Source of the DNA: Opitutaceae bacterium
GTDB taxonomy: Bacteria; Verrucomicrobiota; Verrucomicrobiia; Opitutales; Opitutaceae
NCBI GenBank assembly: GCA_014879845.1
Contig: JACSRI010000135.1
Location: forward strand, 1 to 48,386
Length of the DNA: 48,386 nucleotides
Direction of reading: 5' to 3'
Part shown: positions 8,148-16,643 of the stretch, in pieces
Layout: every line of letters starts with the position of its first letter
Position numbering within the stretch: position 1 is the first letter of the stretch
Program-made: the position numbers and the translations under genes
Notes under the pieces: generated by a model
Databases searched by the model: none
What the model was told of the DNA's origin: nothing
Seen by the model: only the letters and a program-made list of their open reading frames with translations

Positions 8148-9079
8148 AACCACGCACCGGCTTCGCGCTGACTCTGTCGATCGTCCTGCTCGCCGCTGCC
8201 GCCGTGGGCTGGAACCACCGCCGGCTCGCAAAGCGCACCGCGCCGCCGCCGGCTGCCCGATCGGATTTCCGCGACGCGGACGACGCGGCGCGCGCCCTCA
8301 ATCGCGCCCGCCTGCAACTCGCCGGCGCGGAACTCGCCCGCGACGAACAGCGCCGGATGCTCGAGCGCGAACGCGGTGCACCCACCTCCTCGACACCACC
8401 GCTGCACCTGCCCGGCGAGATGGATGCACTACAGCGCATGCTCCACGATCCGGAGTTGAACCTGCTCCAGCTCGCCGCCGGGAGGGCCGCACGCACCGTG
8501 CAGTACGGCACGCTCGTGCGCCAGCTCGGCCTGTCGCCGGAACAAACGCTGGAACTGGATCGCATCCTCGCGGCCAAGGAGATGCGCGAGATGGACGTCT
8601 ATGCCTCCGGCCGCGCGCAAGGTCTCGCCACCACCGACCCGGCCCTGGCGGCACTCAACCGCGAGATCGAGGCCGACACGGAGAAGGCACTGCGCCCGCT
8701 CCTCGGCGATGAGGGTTATGCGCTGTTTCAGGAGCACGATCGCACCGCCATGCTCCGCCTCACCGTGAGCAGCCTCGCCGGAGCCGCGACCGTAGCCGGT
8801 GCTCCGCTCTCGCCGGCGCAATCCGAGGCGCTCGTGCAGATCCTCGCCGAAAGCACACCCGGCTACGCCCAAGGCCGACGCGTGAAGACGTCGCAGGTGG
8901 ACTGGAGTGCGGCCGATCTGCGTATCCAGGCATCGCTCACGCCGGCGCAGTGGGAACAGGTTCGCTGGACGGAGCCAAGCGGACCAAAGGGCGTCGGCGG
9001 ACGCCACTTCGCCCACATGTCCTCGATCATCCGCGCCGCGCGCCAAGCCGACGCTGCAGCCGCTACTCCCCGCCCTTGA
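8144..9079 (+). CDS. Membrane partner of sigma factor 2
   Basis: 311 aa, a paralogue of the gene at 5572. One membrane helix at the N-terminus (about residues 6-23), an Arg/Glu-rich helical linker, then the shared extracytoplasmic domain with LSPEQ, LSPAQ and LTPAQ motifs and an LLGDEGYALFQEHDRT segment. The frame stays open far upstream (to 7643), but only the ATG at 8144 gives a signal/anchor helix and the same 4-nt ATGA overlap as in module 1. It ends 17 nt inside the converging minus-strand gene at 9063. Function unknown; by position and shared domain it should associate with the sigma factor upstream. Confidence 0.7.
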   Translation: MKPRTGFALTLSIVLLAAAAVGWNHRRLAKRTAPPPAARSDFRDADDAARALNRARLQLAGAELARDEQRRMLERERGAPTSSTPPLHLPGEMDALQRMLHDPELNLLQLAAGRAARTVQYGTLVRQLGLSPEQTLELDRILAAKEMREMDVYASGRAQGLATTDPALAALNREIEADTEKALRPLLGDEGYALFQEHDRTAMLRLTVSSLAGAATVAGAPLSPAQSEALVQILAESTPGYAQGRRVKTSQVDWSAADLRIQASLTPAQWEQVRWTEPSGPKGVGGRHFAHMSSIIRAARQADAAAATPRP

Positions 9080-9233
9080 GCCAGAGCGGGGCGGCGACGA
9101 ACCACAGCACCGCGCCCGCGAGCATCGCGGTTTTCATCGGCGCGTCGGCCAGTTTGCCGGCGGCGAAGAGGGCGGGCGGGATGAGCGTGAGACCGAGCGC
9201 GAGGATGCCGACGAGTCGTGCGACGAGGTTCAT
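9063..9233 (-). CDS. Small two-helix membrane protein coupled to NCS1 permease
   Basis: 56 aa with two hydrophobic helices (about residues 4-26 and 35-53) and a charged WLKGGE end. Its ATG overlaps the stop codon of the NCS1 permease by 4 nt, which argues for a real coupled gene. Size and topology suggest a small accessory subunit or stabiliser of the permease; no family is recognised. Confidence 0.6.
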   Translation of the reverse strand: MNLVARLVGILALGLTLIPPALFAAGKLADAPMKTAMLAGAVLWFVAAPLWLKGGE

Positions 9234-10615
9234 GCGGAGGCGCCGGGATGGCGGATGAGGGTTTTGGAAAACACGACGTAGAGCAGACCGCAGGCGAGCC
9301 AGACCGGCACGGTCATGTAGGAGGCGAACACACCGTGCACCTTGTAGATGTAGAAGAACACGCCGACTGGGATGACCCACGCGAGCAGCGCCGCGAGATT
9401 GAAGCCCGAGCCGGTGCGCTCGGCCCAGTTCTGCGTCAGGCCGAGTCGCTTGGAGAGGTAGTGATCCACGACGATGATCGCCCCGACCGGCGCGAGCACC
9501 GTGCCGTAGATGCCGACGAAATCCAGGAGCTTCATCGCGAAGGCCGGGAACAGGCCGGCGACCGTGGCGACGAGTCCCGCGATGAGCGTGCCCGTCGTGC
9601 GCGACATCGAGGGCATCACACCCTGGAAAGCGAGACCGGCGCGGTAGATCGTGGGATTGGCCGTGGTCCAGCCGGCGATGACGACACACACCAGCCCCGC
9701 CCAGCCCACGGCGGAAAACACCATCGGGCCCGGCGCATTGGAGGCGGCGTCGCCGTGCAGCTGGCGCTCGAGCGCGAAGAGCAGCGAGGCGCAGATCCAC
9801 GCGACGTAATGGCCGAGGAACATGCCCGCGCTCGCCGCCCAGCCCGACGACGGTTTGCGCGCGTAGCGGAAGATCGACATGTCGGACATGCCCAGGTGCA
9901 TGGCGGCGTTGCACAACCACGCGAAGAGCATGATGCCGAGAAAACCGATCGGCTTGCCGCCGTTGAGCGGGACGCCTGTCCAGATGGCGTTGAGGTCGAG
10001 CGACTGGAGCTTGGGCAGGGTCGTGAGTCCGCAGGCGACGAAGACGAGGAACATCCACGGGGCCGCGAGGTGGCCGATGCGCGCGACGAAGCCGTATCCA
10101 CGGATCGCGACCAACGTCTGCGCGAGGCCGAGCACCACCACGACCACGCACCAGGCCACGCCCGTCGGCATGGTGTCGGCGAAGGTCGGCATCTTCACGC
10201 CGGGGAACGGCACGCCCACCGCGGTGGCCGACACCGTCACCATCGCACCGGCGAGGAAACAGAAGAGCACGCCGTTCGCGACATTGTAGAGCGAGACGAG
10301 CTGCCGTCCGCAGATCTTCTCGAGTTTGGTGTAGAGCGTGAGGCGCAGGTCGGTCGCGATCGGCGCGGTGAGGTAGCGCCAGGTGAGCACGGCGAGGATG
10401 TTGCCGAGGAGCAGGCCGAGGATCACGTCCTTGGCCGAGGCGCCCCAGGCGATGAAAAGCGGCCCGAGCATGAACTCGGTGCCCGCGGTGTGCTCGCCCG
10501 CGTACATGCCCCAGAAGGAACTGGGGCCCTTGAGCGCCTTGTCGGGCACGGGCTCGCGCTCGTATTCATTGACGTGTGTCGCGCCGCTCACGGCGGCGGA
10601 GGTGGCATCGGCCAT
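9230..10615 (-). CDS. NCS1 family nucleobase:cation symporter
   Basis: 461 aa from the ATG at 10615; the frame is open further upstream, but that part (to 10714) is not hydrophobic or conserved-looking. About 12 membrane helices. The N-terminal FWGMYAGEHTAGTEFMLGPL, the GNILAVLTWRYLTAPIATDLR stretch, the MSDMSIFRYARKPSSG segment and PVGAIIVVDHYL fit the nucleobase:cation symporter-1 family (CodB, allantoin and hydantoin permeases). It should import a purine, pyrimidine or related ring compound with Na+ or H+. The catabolic cluster at 36676-41684 is too far away to fix the substrate. It lies downstream of the VOC gene and is coupled to the 56-aa gene. Confidence 0.85.
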   Translation of the reverse strand: MADATSAAVSGATHVNEYEREPVPDKALKGPSSFWGMYAGEHTAGTEFMLGPLFIAWGASAKDVILGLLLGNILAVLTWRYLTAPIATDLRLTLYTKLEKICGRQLVSLYNVANGVLFCFLAGAMVTVSATAVGVPFPGVKMPTFADTMPTGVAWCVVVVVLGLAQTLVAIRGYGFVARIGHLAAPWMFLVFVACGLTTLPKLQSLDLNAIWTGVPLNGGKPIGFLGIMLFAWLCNAAMHLGMSDMSIFRYARKPSSGWAASAGMFLGHYVAWICASLLFALERQLHGDAASNAPGPMVFSAVGWAGLVCVVIAGWTTANPTIYRAGLAFQGVMPSMSRTTGTLIAGLVATVAGLFPAFAMKLLDFVGIYGTVLAPVGAIIVVDHYLSKRLGLTQNWAERTGSGFNLAALLAWVIPVGVFFYIYKVHGVFASYMTVPVWLACGLLYVVFSKTLIRHPGASA

Positions 10616-10794
10616 GGGGTGGATGGGGTTGTCCGAGACGTATGGGGAACCGCGCGCACCGAACACGCGGCTGAGGACTGCAGCGGTTAAGCCCGATCGC
10701 CGACACGCACGCAAGCCGCAGCCGCGCCACGCGCAGACGAACAGTCAGCTCCATGCCCCCTCGCCTCTCGCCCGAGCGGCGCGCGTCGCGTCAC

Positions 10795-11178
10795 TCAAGG
10801 CATCAGCTTCGTGCGGCGGCAGAGCTGGATGCACACGCCCCACGGGTCGCGCATCATGATCAGGCGCGAGCCGTCGGGCAGGTCGTCGATCGTGGCGAGC
10901 GTGGCTCCGGCCTGCTCCAGGCGCGTGCGGTCGGCCTCCACGTCGCCCGAGACGAGCGCGAAGTGGAACACCAGCCAGTGCTGGTTGTGGTAATCCGGAT
11001 ACGGCGCCTTGGGATTCGAGTAGACCTCGATGACCGTGCGGCCGCTGTCGTCGGCGAGGAAGCGCGTCCAAGGCGCTCCCTCGACGGCGCGCACGACCTT
11101 GAGTCCGAGGTTGGCCACGTACCAGTCCGCGGCGGCGCGGGCGTCGGGCACATTGATCGCGAAGTGTTCAAAACGCAT
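10795..11178 (-). CDS. VOC (glyoxalase/bleomycin resistance) family protein
   Basis: 127 aa, the normal size for one vicinal-oxygen-chelate domain with two beta-alpha-beta-beta-beta units: MRFEHFAINVPD begins the first, HWLVFHFALVSGDVEA the second. Metal-ligand candidates are His5, a Glu in the TVIEVYSN strand and His/Glu positions in the second unit. Members include glyoxalase I, dioxygenases and antibiotic-binding proteins; the substrate cannot be told. The last strand, IMMRDPWGVCIQLCRR, is typical. It follows the TrmH gene after a 66-bp gap on the same strand. Confidence 0.8.
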   Translation of the reverse strand: MRFEHFAINVPDARAAADWYVANLGLKVVRAVEGAPWTRFLADDSGRTVIEVYSNPKAPYPDYHNQHWLVFHFALVSGDVEADRTRLEQAGATLATIDDLPDGSRLIMMRDPWGVCIQLCRRTKLMP

Positions 11179-11244
11179 CGCCCGCGAGCGTGCCCGCGGC
11201 GTCCGTGCGCGCCAAGCCGCGAACGTGAAGCCTGGGGCCCCGCC

Positions 11245-12000
11245 CTACCTCTTCCCGAAAAACCAGTGCATGAGGATCGCGCCGGCGGCGGCGACGTTGA
11301 GCGACTCGATCGCACCACCGCCGGGGATGAGGACGTTGTGCTCGCAGGCGGCGAGCACCTCGGGGGCGAGACCGTGCTCCTCGTTGCCGAGCACGAGCGC
11401 GACCGGGCGGGCCTTCGGGCCGGTCTTGACGACGCGGACGTTCTCCAGCGGCTCACCCTGCAGCGCGGCGCCGATGACCAGGTACTGGGCGCGGATGGCG
11501 CGGAGAAACTCCGGGAGCGACGCGACCTCGCGCAGCTCGATGTGCTCCATGCCGCCCTCGGCGATGCGGTAGGTCGCCTCGGTCGCGAGCGCCTGCTCAC
11601 GATGGTGGCCGTAGACGATGGCCGGCACGCCGAAGTAGGCGGCGGTGCGCACGAGGGCGCCGAGGTTGTGGTGGTTGGCCACACGATCGAGCACGACGAG
11701 CGGCCGGCGCTCGTGCGCCCAGTCCTCGACCTCGGCGCGCGTGAGCTCGGGCGGCTCGGGGCGCGCGGTGATGGCGACGATGCCGCCGTGGTGCACCGTG
11801 CCCGCGACTTTCGCGAGCTCGGCCGGTGTCACCTGCCGATAGATACGTTTCTCGCGGGCAAGATACTTGCACCATTCGCCGGCGCGGCGGCCGGTCGGCT
11901 CGTCGAAGAACAACCGCACGACGGCGCCGGGGTGCCGGTCAAACACCGCCGCCACCGCCTTCCATCCACACACGGGAATCTCGCGCCGCTTTCGCTGCAT
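11245..12000 (-). CDS. SpoU/TrmH family RNA 2'-O-methyltransferase
   Basis: 251 aa. The three SPOUT motifs that make the trefoil-knotted SAM site are clear: motif 1 NHHNLGALVRTAAYFG (about residues 109-124), motif 2 LVLGNEEHGLAPEVL and motif 3 IPGGGAIESLNVAAAGAIL near the C-terminus. The Arg in motif 1 and the Asn in motif 3 are the usual catalytic residues. An N-terminal ~90-residue substrate-binding domain resembles RlmB/TrmH-group enzymes. It should methylate a ribose 2'-OH in rRNA or tRNA; the exact target cannot be assigned. The ATG at 12000 is unambiguous. Confidence 0.9.
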   Translation of the reverse strand: MQRKRREIPVCGWKAVAAVFDRHPGAVVRLFFDEPTGRRAGEWCKYLAREKRIYRQVTPAELAKVAGTVHHGGIVAITARPEPPELTRAEVEDWAHERRPLVVLDRVANHHNLGALVRTAAYFGVPAIVYGHHREQALATEATYRIAEGGMEHIELREVASLPEFLRAIRAQYLVIGAALQGEPLENVRVVKTGPKARPVALVLGNEEHGLAPEVLAACEHNVLIPGGGAIESLNVAAAGAILMHWFFGKR

Positions 12001-12043
12001 CGGGAAACGCTACGCACGGCGGCGGCGCGAGGGCGAGCGCAAG

Positions 12044-12069
12044 GTAGGGATGCCTCGGCGAGGCGCCCC
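12044..12069. repeat. GC-rich stem-loop repeat (GTAGGG type)
   Basis: Begins GTAGGGATGCC and forms a hairpin around CGGCG (GCCTCGGCGAGGC). The same unit, inverted, is at 31305-31329, and relatives are at 31246-31270 and 21416-21438. It sits between the start of the TrmH gene and the end of the chemoreceptor gene. Confidence 0.6.
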
Positions 12070-12090
12070 CGACCCCGGAAACGCGATCCC

Positions 12091-13704
12091 TCAGAAGTCG
12101 ATCGAAGCGGGCTGCTTCGTGCGCGCGGGCGAGGTCGTGCCGAGGCGGACCGCCTTGGCCGGGGCGGGACGCACCAGCGGCACGGCGGCCACCGGCGCCG
12201 GGGCGACCTGCGGGCTCACGAGCGGCGCGGCGTCGAGCCGGCCGACGGTGCTGCCGACACAGGCGTTGAGCGCGCCGACCGAGTCGGCGAGCAGCGCGGC
12301 GTGCGCGGTGAGATCCTTCGCCCCACTCGCGCCGTGCTCGGCGTTGGCCGCCGTGGCCTGGGTGACGTTGTTGATCTCGTGCATCGCGCGCTTGAGTTCG
12401 TTGATGCCCGAGGCCTGTTCCTGGGCGGTGCCGGCGATGTTGGTGACGAGCGCATCGACCTCGCGGGCCTTGCCCACGACGTCGGCCAGGCCGGCGGCGA
12501 CCTTGGCACTGAGCTCGGCGCCGCGCTGGGCCTTGGCCACGGCATCCTCGATGCGGCCGGTGGTCTCGCGCGCGGCGTTGGCGCTGCGCTGGGCGAGGTT
12601 GCGCACTTCCTCGGCCACGACGGCGAAGCCCATGCCCGCCTCGCCGGCGCGCGCGGCCTCGACCGCGGCGTTGAGCGCGAGGATGTTCGTCTGGAAGGCA
12701 ATCTCGTCGATAGTCTTGATGATCGCGGAAATGCCGGTGGCGGAGGTGCGGATGTCCTCCATCGCCCGAGTCATGTGTTCCATGTCGGCGGCGCCGGCAT
12801 CGGCGGCCTCGCGGGCGCGGGCGGCGAGATCGCGCGCCTTGGCGGCGGAGTCGGCGTTGCTCGCGGTCATGCCGGCCATCTCCTCGAGCGAGGCGCTCGT
12901 CTCCTCGATCGACGCGGCCTGGCGGCTGGCGCCGGTGGCGAGCTCGGTGCTCGAGGCGTCGAGTCCGGCGGCCTCGGTGGCGATGCGGTTGGAGACGGCG
13001 GAGAGTTCCTCGGTCGTGCTGTTGAAACGCACGGTCACGCGACGGCCGACGAAGAGCACGAGGCCGACGGCGAGGATGGAGAGGCCGACGATGACCGAGC
13101 CGAGCGTGACCGAGATCGTCACGCTCTTCTCCAGGGCCTGCTGCGTGGCGCGGCCGTTGTCGACGCTGAGCGCGGCGACGTGGGCATTCACGGCGGCGAG
13201 GCGTTTCTCGATGTCCTGGTAGGCCCGGGCGAGGTCGCCATCGAGCACCTTCATCGCACCGTCGAAGTCGCTGTCACGCAGGAGCGCCTGGAGTTTTCCG
13301 GCGGCGTTGGCGTATCCACGGAGCGAAGTCAGGAGCTCGGCAAGCAGCCCGGAGGCGGACTTGTCGGGCATCTGCGTCTCGAGCCGCGCGATGAGTTCTT
13401 CCGCCAGCTTGAGCTGGGCGGCGGCCTCGGTGGCGCGCGCCTTCATGCCGTCCTCGTCGCGGGCGAGGACGAACTGCAGGCTGGCCGTGTGGCTCTTGAG
13501 CGTGGCCTCGCCGAGCTGGCCGAGCGTGCCGAGCGCCGGCAGCAGGTGCCCGGTGAGGTCGGCGGTGCGCGCTGCGCTGGAGCGCGAGAGGCGATAACCG
13601 CCGGCCGCCAGCACGAACGTGAGGGCGGCGAAGAAGGCAAACCCGAGCGCCGAGCCGATCACGGCGCGGCGCAGGTTCCAGAAGCGTGGATGGCGGTCTT
13701 GCAT
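12091..13704 (-). CDS. Methyl-accepting chemotaxis protein
   Basis: 537 aa from the ATG at 13704; an upstream extension to 13803 is open but overlaps the preceding gene and looks non-coding. Membrane helix 1 (about 14-34), a helical periplasmic domain of the four-helix-bundle type, and membrane helix 2 (about 200-222) are followed by a cytoplasmic signalling region. The signalling tip contains [20 protein letters not shown], the universal receptor hairpin that contacts CheA and CheW. No clear HAMP domain separates helix 2 from the signalling coil. The C-terminus is Pro/Ala-rich without the CheR-tethering pentapeptide. It lies 44 bp after a PstS-like gene, suggesting that protein delivers the ligand. 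Confidence 0.9.
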   Translation of the reverse strand: MQDRHPRFWNLRRAVIGSALGFAFFAALTFVLAAGGYRLSRSSAARTADLTGHLLPALGTLGQLGEATLKSHTASLQFVLARDEDGMKARATEAAAQLKLAEELIARLETQMPDKSASGLLAELLTSLRGYANAAGKLQALLRDSDFDGAMKVLDGDLARAYQDIEKRLAAVNAHVAALSVDNGRATQQALEKSVTISVTLGSVIVGLSILAVGLVLFVGRRVTVRFNSTTEELSAVSNRIATEAAGLDASSTELATGASRQAASIEETSASLEEMAGMTASNADSAAKARDLAARAREAADAGAADMEHMTRAMEDIRTSATGISAIIKTIDEIAFQTNILALNAAVEAARAGEAGMGFAVVAEEVRNLAQRSANAARETTGRIEDAVAKAQRGAELSAKVAAGLADVVGKAREVDALVTNIAGTAQEQASGINELKRAMHEINNVTQATAANAEHGASGAKDLTAHAALLADSVGALNACVGSTVGRLDAAPLVSPQVAPAPVAAVPLVRPAPAKAVRLGTTSPARTKQPASIDF

Positions 13705-13747
13705 GGGCGGGAGGATCGGCGCGGACACTGTCGGTGTAATCGACCGG

Positions 13748-14176
13748 CTACCCGCCGGCCTTGACCACGACGACGGAGGCGTCCGCCGTCGTGCTGTCGA
13801 CAAACCCGATGGCGCCGGGCGTCTCGGCCACGAACTTGAGCACCTCGGCCTCGGACTCGAAGGACTTGGGCGCGAGGCCGCCGCCGGTCATGGCGAGGCG
13901 GCGCCAGTGGTTGAGGAACTGGCTGGCCGTCTGGTCGACCGCGGCCTTGAGCGCGCCGTCGGCGACCGGGCCGCTCTTGAGTGCGGCGATGGTCACGCGG
14001 GAGCCGTTGTCCCAGGCGACCTTCTTGCCGAGGAGCACGGACTTGACCGTGGCGGGGTCGAGGGCCTGGCCCTCCAGGCCCTTGTGAACGATGATCACGG
14101 GCTCGGCACGCAGCGCAGCGAGCGGCGCGAAGGCGAGCAGGGAAAGCAGTCCCCAGCGAAGCAGTGTCGTTTTCAT
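13748..14176 (-). CDS. PstS-like periplasmic substrate-binding protein
   Basis: 142 aa with a signal peptide ([20 protein letters not shown], cleavage near RAEP). The rest resembles the short phosphate-binding-like proteins related to Pst[19 protein letters not shown], a central [10 protein letters not shown] segment and [10 protein letters not shown], the loop that in PstS-like proteins signals one lobe of the fold. It is about half the length of a true PstS, and no pst permease genes are near. Its place between a porin and a chemoreceptor suggests it senses or presents a small anion rather than feeding an ABC importer. Confidence 0.75.
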   Translation of the reverse strand: MKTTLLRWGLLSLLAFAPLAALRAEPVIIVHKGLEGQALDPATVKSVLLGKKVAWDNGSRVTIAALKSGPVADGALKAAVDQTASQFLNHWRRLAMTGGGLAPKSFESEAEVLKFVAETPGAIGFVDSTTADASVVVVKAGG

Positions 14177-14202
14177 GGATGCTGTCTCCGTCGATGGGAC
14201 GC

Positions 14203-15420
14203 TCAGAAGCTGAGGGTCATCTTGGCGGCGAAGAGCGTGAAGCTCTCGTCGGCGGCGCGATTCGGGTTCGGGGCCGAGGGCGTGTCGAACACGTGGGCCT
14301 GGCCGTCGATGTAGTGGCCTTCCACCTTCACGAGCACGTGCTCGTTGATGTCGAAGCGCAGGCTCGCGGCGAAGTCGCCCTGGGAGTCGGGCTCGCCGGC
14401 CGGAGCGGTCTCGGCCGAGAAATGGGAATAGTAGGCGCCGATCTCGAAGCGCTGGTTGAGCCGGCGCGCGGCGGAGAAATACCAGGTGACCGATTCCGTA
14501 TCGCCGAGATTGTCGAGCCCGATGCCGGGCACCTGGATACGGGCGTCACCCCAATCGCGACCGTACTCGGCGGCGAAGGTCCAGTCGTCCTTCAGGTACT
14601 CGACGGAAAAGATCATGTTCTTGTAGGCGGGAAGCTCGATCGATCCCTCGAGGACCGGCATGGGCACGAACGGCCCGGAGGAGATGACCGAGTCGAGGAC
14701 CGAGTAGGACAACCCGACACGCAGCCCGGCAACCGGCGTATTCCAGAAAGCCCAGGCACCGTAGGTGGCATCGAGGTCGGCCTCGGTCGGCTCGAAGATC
14801 CCCGCGTTGCGCAGGTAGTCGGCCACGCCGCTACCCTCCTTCGTGCTGATGTCGGTCGTGCCGTAAAAGGCCTTGTAGTCGAACGAACCCGCCTGGCCGG
14901 CCTCCAGCGAGCCGTAGATCATGGCGCCGTCGAACGAGGCGTTGAAGTCGCGCAGGCGCGGATCGTAGACGCCCATCGGCAGGAAGACGAAGGGGCGGAC
15001 CAGGTCGAGATCAAGCGCCTCGTTGTAGAGGCCGCGGGGCTTCTTCACCCGGCCGGCGCGCAGGCCGAACTCCGGGGCGACGTTGTAGTCGACCGAGGCC
15101 CAGTCGAGGACGATGCGGTCATCCCCGTAGTCGCCGAGCCGATACTCGAAGACCTGGGCGCCGATGCGCAGCTTCGAGCCGATGGGCAGGGTCGCGTTGA
15201 TCGCAGCCTCGCGGAAGTCGGCCGTGCCGCCGCTGGTCTCGGCGGGATAGTTCACGTCGTTCGACGTCGTGAGATAGCCCTGGCTGAAGAAGCCGCCGAC
15301 CTGGGCTTCACCCACCGAGACGGCCGCACGGCCGGGGGCAAACGCGCCAAAGGCCGCGACGAGGACGAACGCAAGACGAGCGGCCGAGCGGCCGCCCCGT
15401 GTATGGGAGCGAATATTCAT
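14203..15420 (-). CDS. Outer-membrane porin-like beta-barrel protein
   Basis: 405 aa with a signal peptide (about residues 1-32). The mature part alternates hydrophobic and polar residues in strands such as VGGFFSQGYLTT, KLRIGAQVFEYRLGDYG and VTWYFSAARRLNQRFEIGAY, and ends in AKMTLSF. A terminal Phe is the classical BAM recognition signal. The many short strands and acidic loops fit a 16- or 18-stranded porin for anions or small solutes. It starts an apparent operon with the PstS-like gene 26 bp downstream and the chemoreceptor after that. The specific porin family is not certain. Confidence 0.8.
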   Translation of the reverse strand: MNIRSHTRGGRSAARLAFVLVAAFGAFAPGRAAVSVGEAQVGGFFSQGYLTTSNDVNYPAETSGGTADFREAAINATLPIGSKLRIGAQVFEYRLGDYGDDRIVLDWASVDYNVAPEFGLRAGRVKKPRGLYNEALDLDLVRPFVFLPMGVYDPRLRDFNASFDGAMIYGSLEAGQAGSFDYKAFYGTTDISTKEGSGVADYLRNAGIFEPTEADLDATYGAWAFWNTPVAGLRVGLSYSVLDSVISSGPFVPMPVLEGSIELPAYKNMIFSVEYLKDDWTFAAEYGRDWGDARIQVPGIGLDNLGDTESVTWYFSAARRLNQRFEIGAYYSHFSAETAPAGEPDSQGDFAASLRFDINEHVLVKVEGHYIDGQAHVFDTPSAPNPNRAADESFTLFAAKMTLSF

Positions 15421-15488
15421 AGGAAGCGAACGGCCCCAACGTTCGTCCGGTTCCCTCGTGCACTTTAGGGTGCCCCCCTCCGATTAAG

Positions 15489-15530
15489 GGATGGTCCGTA
15501 TGCGGGAGACTCCACACTACGGCCCCATCC
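15489..15530. other. Inverted repeat upstream of the porin operon
   Basis: GGATGGTCCGTA (15489-15500) pairs imperfectly with TACGGCCCCATCC (15518-15530). It lies in the 153-bp gap between the RlmM-like gene and the porin gene, both on the minus strand. No T-run follows on the minus strand, so it may be an operator or leader structure rather than a terminator. A second small hairpin, GCAC...GTGC, lies at about 15460-15473. Confidence 0.35.
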
Positions 15531-15573
15531 CTCGTCAAAAAAAGGAAAAGCCCGACGCCACCCGCCCTCGACC

Positions 15574-16575
15574 TCAGGCCACCTCGCCCACGAGGGTGAA
15601 CTCCTCGCGATCGTGGAAGAGATGCCGCACCGTCAACACCGCGCAGCGCGGACCGAGCCTCCGCCGCACCTCGTCGAGCACCGCCACGGCGTCGGCGCGG
15701 CCGAACTTGAGGTTGATGACAAAACGCCGGCACCACCGCTGCGCGATCCATGGCTCGACGATCGCGCGCAGCACCTCGTGCGGGTCGTCGACCATGTCGC
15801 AGAAGAGCCAGTCGTAGCGCGTTCCGGCCGCGGGCCGAAATCGGTAGGCGTCCTCGCGACGGTGCTCGATCTGCGGGTGGCCGAGCGCGCCGCCCTTGAG
15901 CGGACCGTTGTCGATGGCGATGACCGTGGCGCCGCGCCGGGCGGCGCTGAAACTCCAGCCTCCCGGCGCCGCGCCGAGGTCGACCACGGTCTCGCCCGCC
16001 GCCGGCTCGACACCGAGGATGCCATACGCCTCCTCGACCTTGAGATAACTGCGCGACGGCGCGCCCGGGTCGTCGGCCATGCGCCGCTGGCCGCCCGACC
16101 ACATCGAGCGCGCGACAAACACCCGGCCAAAGTCCGCGAAGAAGAGAAAAAGTCCGCGCCCCTCACCCGTGCGCGGCGGCGTGCCGGTGGCGAGACGCGC
16201 GACGCGGGCGATCTTGCGCTTGAGCAGGTCGCGCACGGCGCCCTCGACCGCCGCAGCGCGCCGGCCGAGACCATCGAGCTCGGCCGCCGCGAGAACGACC
16301 AGCGGCCATGGCTGCTCGATGCGTTCGCCGCGCACGGACGCGAGGAACTTCTCCGCGATGGCAGCGGCGAGCGCGTTGACCGAGTTCCCGCCGACTTCGT
16401 CGGCCGTGAGAAGTACGGCGTGGGCGAAACACCAATCGTGCATGCGCGTCGCTTCGCCCGGCGCGCCGCCGCGCACAGTCAGCCAGCCGCAGCCGCGTTC
16501 TTCGACACCGAGGCCGGCGCCGCGCAACTCGCGCTCGACGAGATCCTCAAAGCCGGGCTGACAGGTGAACACCAC
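15574..16575 (-). CDS. RlmM-like 23S rRNA ribose methyltransferase
   Basis: 333 aa. The N-terminal ~110 residues (MVFTCQPGFEDLVEREL) resemble the THUMP-containing part of RlmM. The C-terminal half is an FtsJ-type Rossmann methyltransferase: VVDLGAAPGGWSF binds SAM, DNGPLKGG, CDMVDDP and FVINLKFGR follow. The linker SRSYLKVEEAYGILG is characteristic of RlmM. In E. coli RlmM methylates the 2'-OH of C2498 in 23S rRNA; the K-D-K-E pattern of 2'-O-methyltransferases can be traced (Lys in SYLK, Asp in CDMV, Lys in NLKF, Glu in REEF). The start is one of two adjacent GTG codons. Confidence 0.8.
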   Translation of the reverse strand: MVFTCQPGFEDLVERELRGAGLGVEERGCGWLTVRGGAPGEATRMHDWCFAHAVLLTADEVGGNSVNALAAAIAEKFLASVRGERIEQPWPLVVLAAAELDGLGRRAAAVEGAVRDLLKRKIARVARLATGTPPRTGEGRGLFLFFADFGRVFVARSMWSGGQRRMADDPGAPSRSYLKVEEAYGILGVEPAAGETVVDLGAAPGGWSFSAARRGATVIAIDNGPLKGGALGHPQIEHRREDAYRFRPAAGTRYDWLFCDMVDDPHEVLRAIVEPWIAQRWCRRFVINLKFGRADAVAVLDEVRRRLGPRCAVLTVRHLFHDREEFTLVGEVA

Positions 16576-16643
16576 GAGGTCAGCGTCCGGCGCCCGGCAC
16601 GGTGCGGCGAGACCTTTCCGCGCCGATCACGCCCCACCGTCTG

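Noticed and set aside
9234-10151. Upstream extension of the 56-aa membrane protein frame
   Set aside because: Arg/Pro-rich shadow of the NCS1 permease; only the last 56 codons look like protein.
10753-13764. A 1003-codon open frame on the plus strand
   Set aside because: It runs antisense through the VOC, TrmH and chemoreceptor genes, is rich in Arg/Gly/Val/Glu as expected for the shadow of GC-rich codons, and has no domain.
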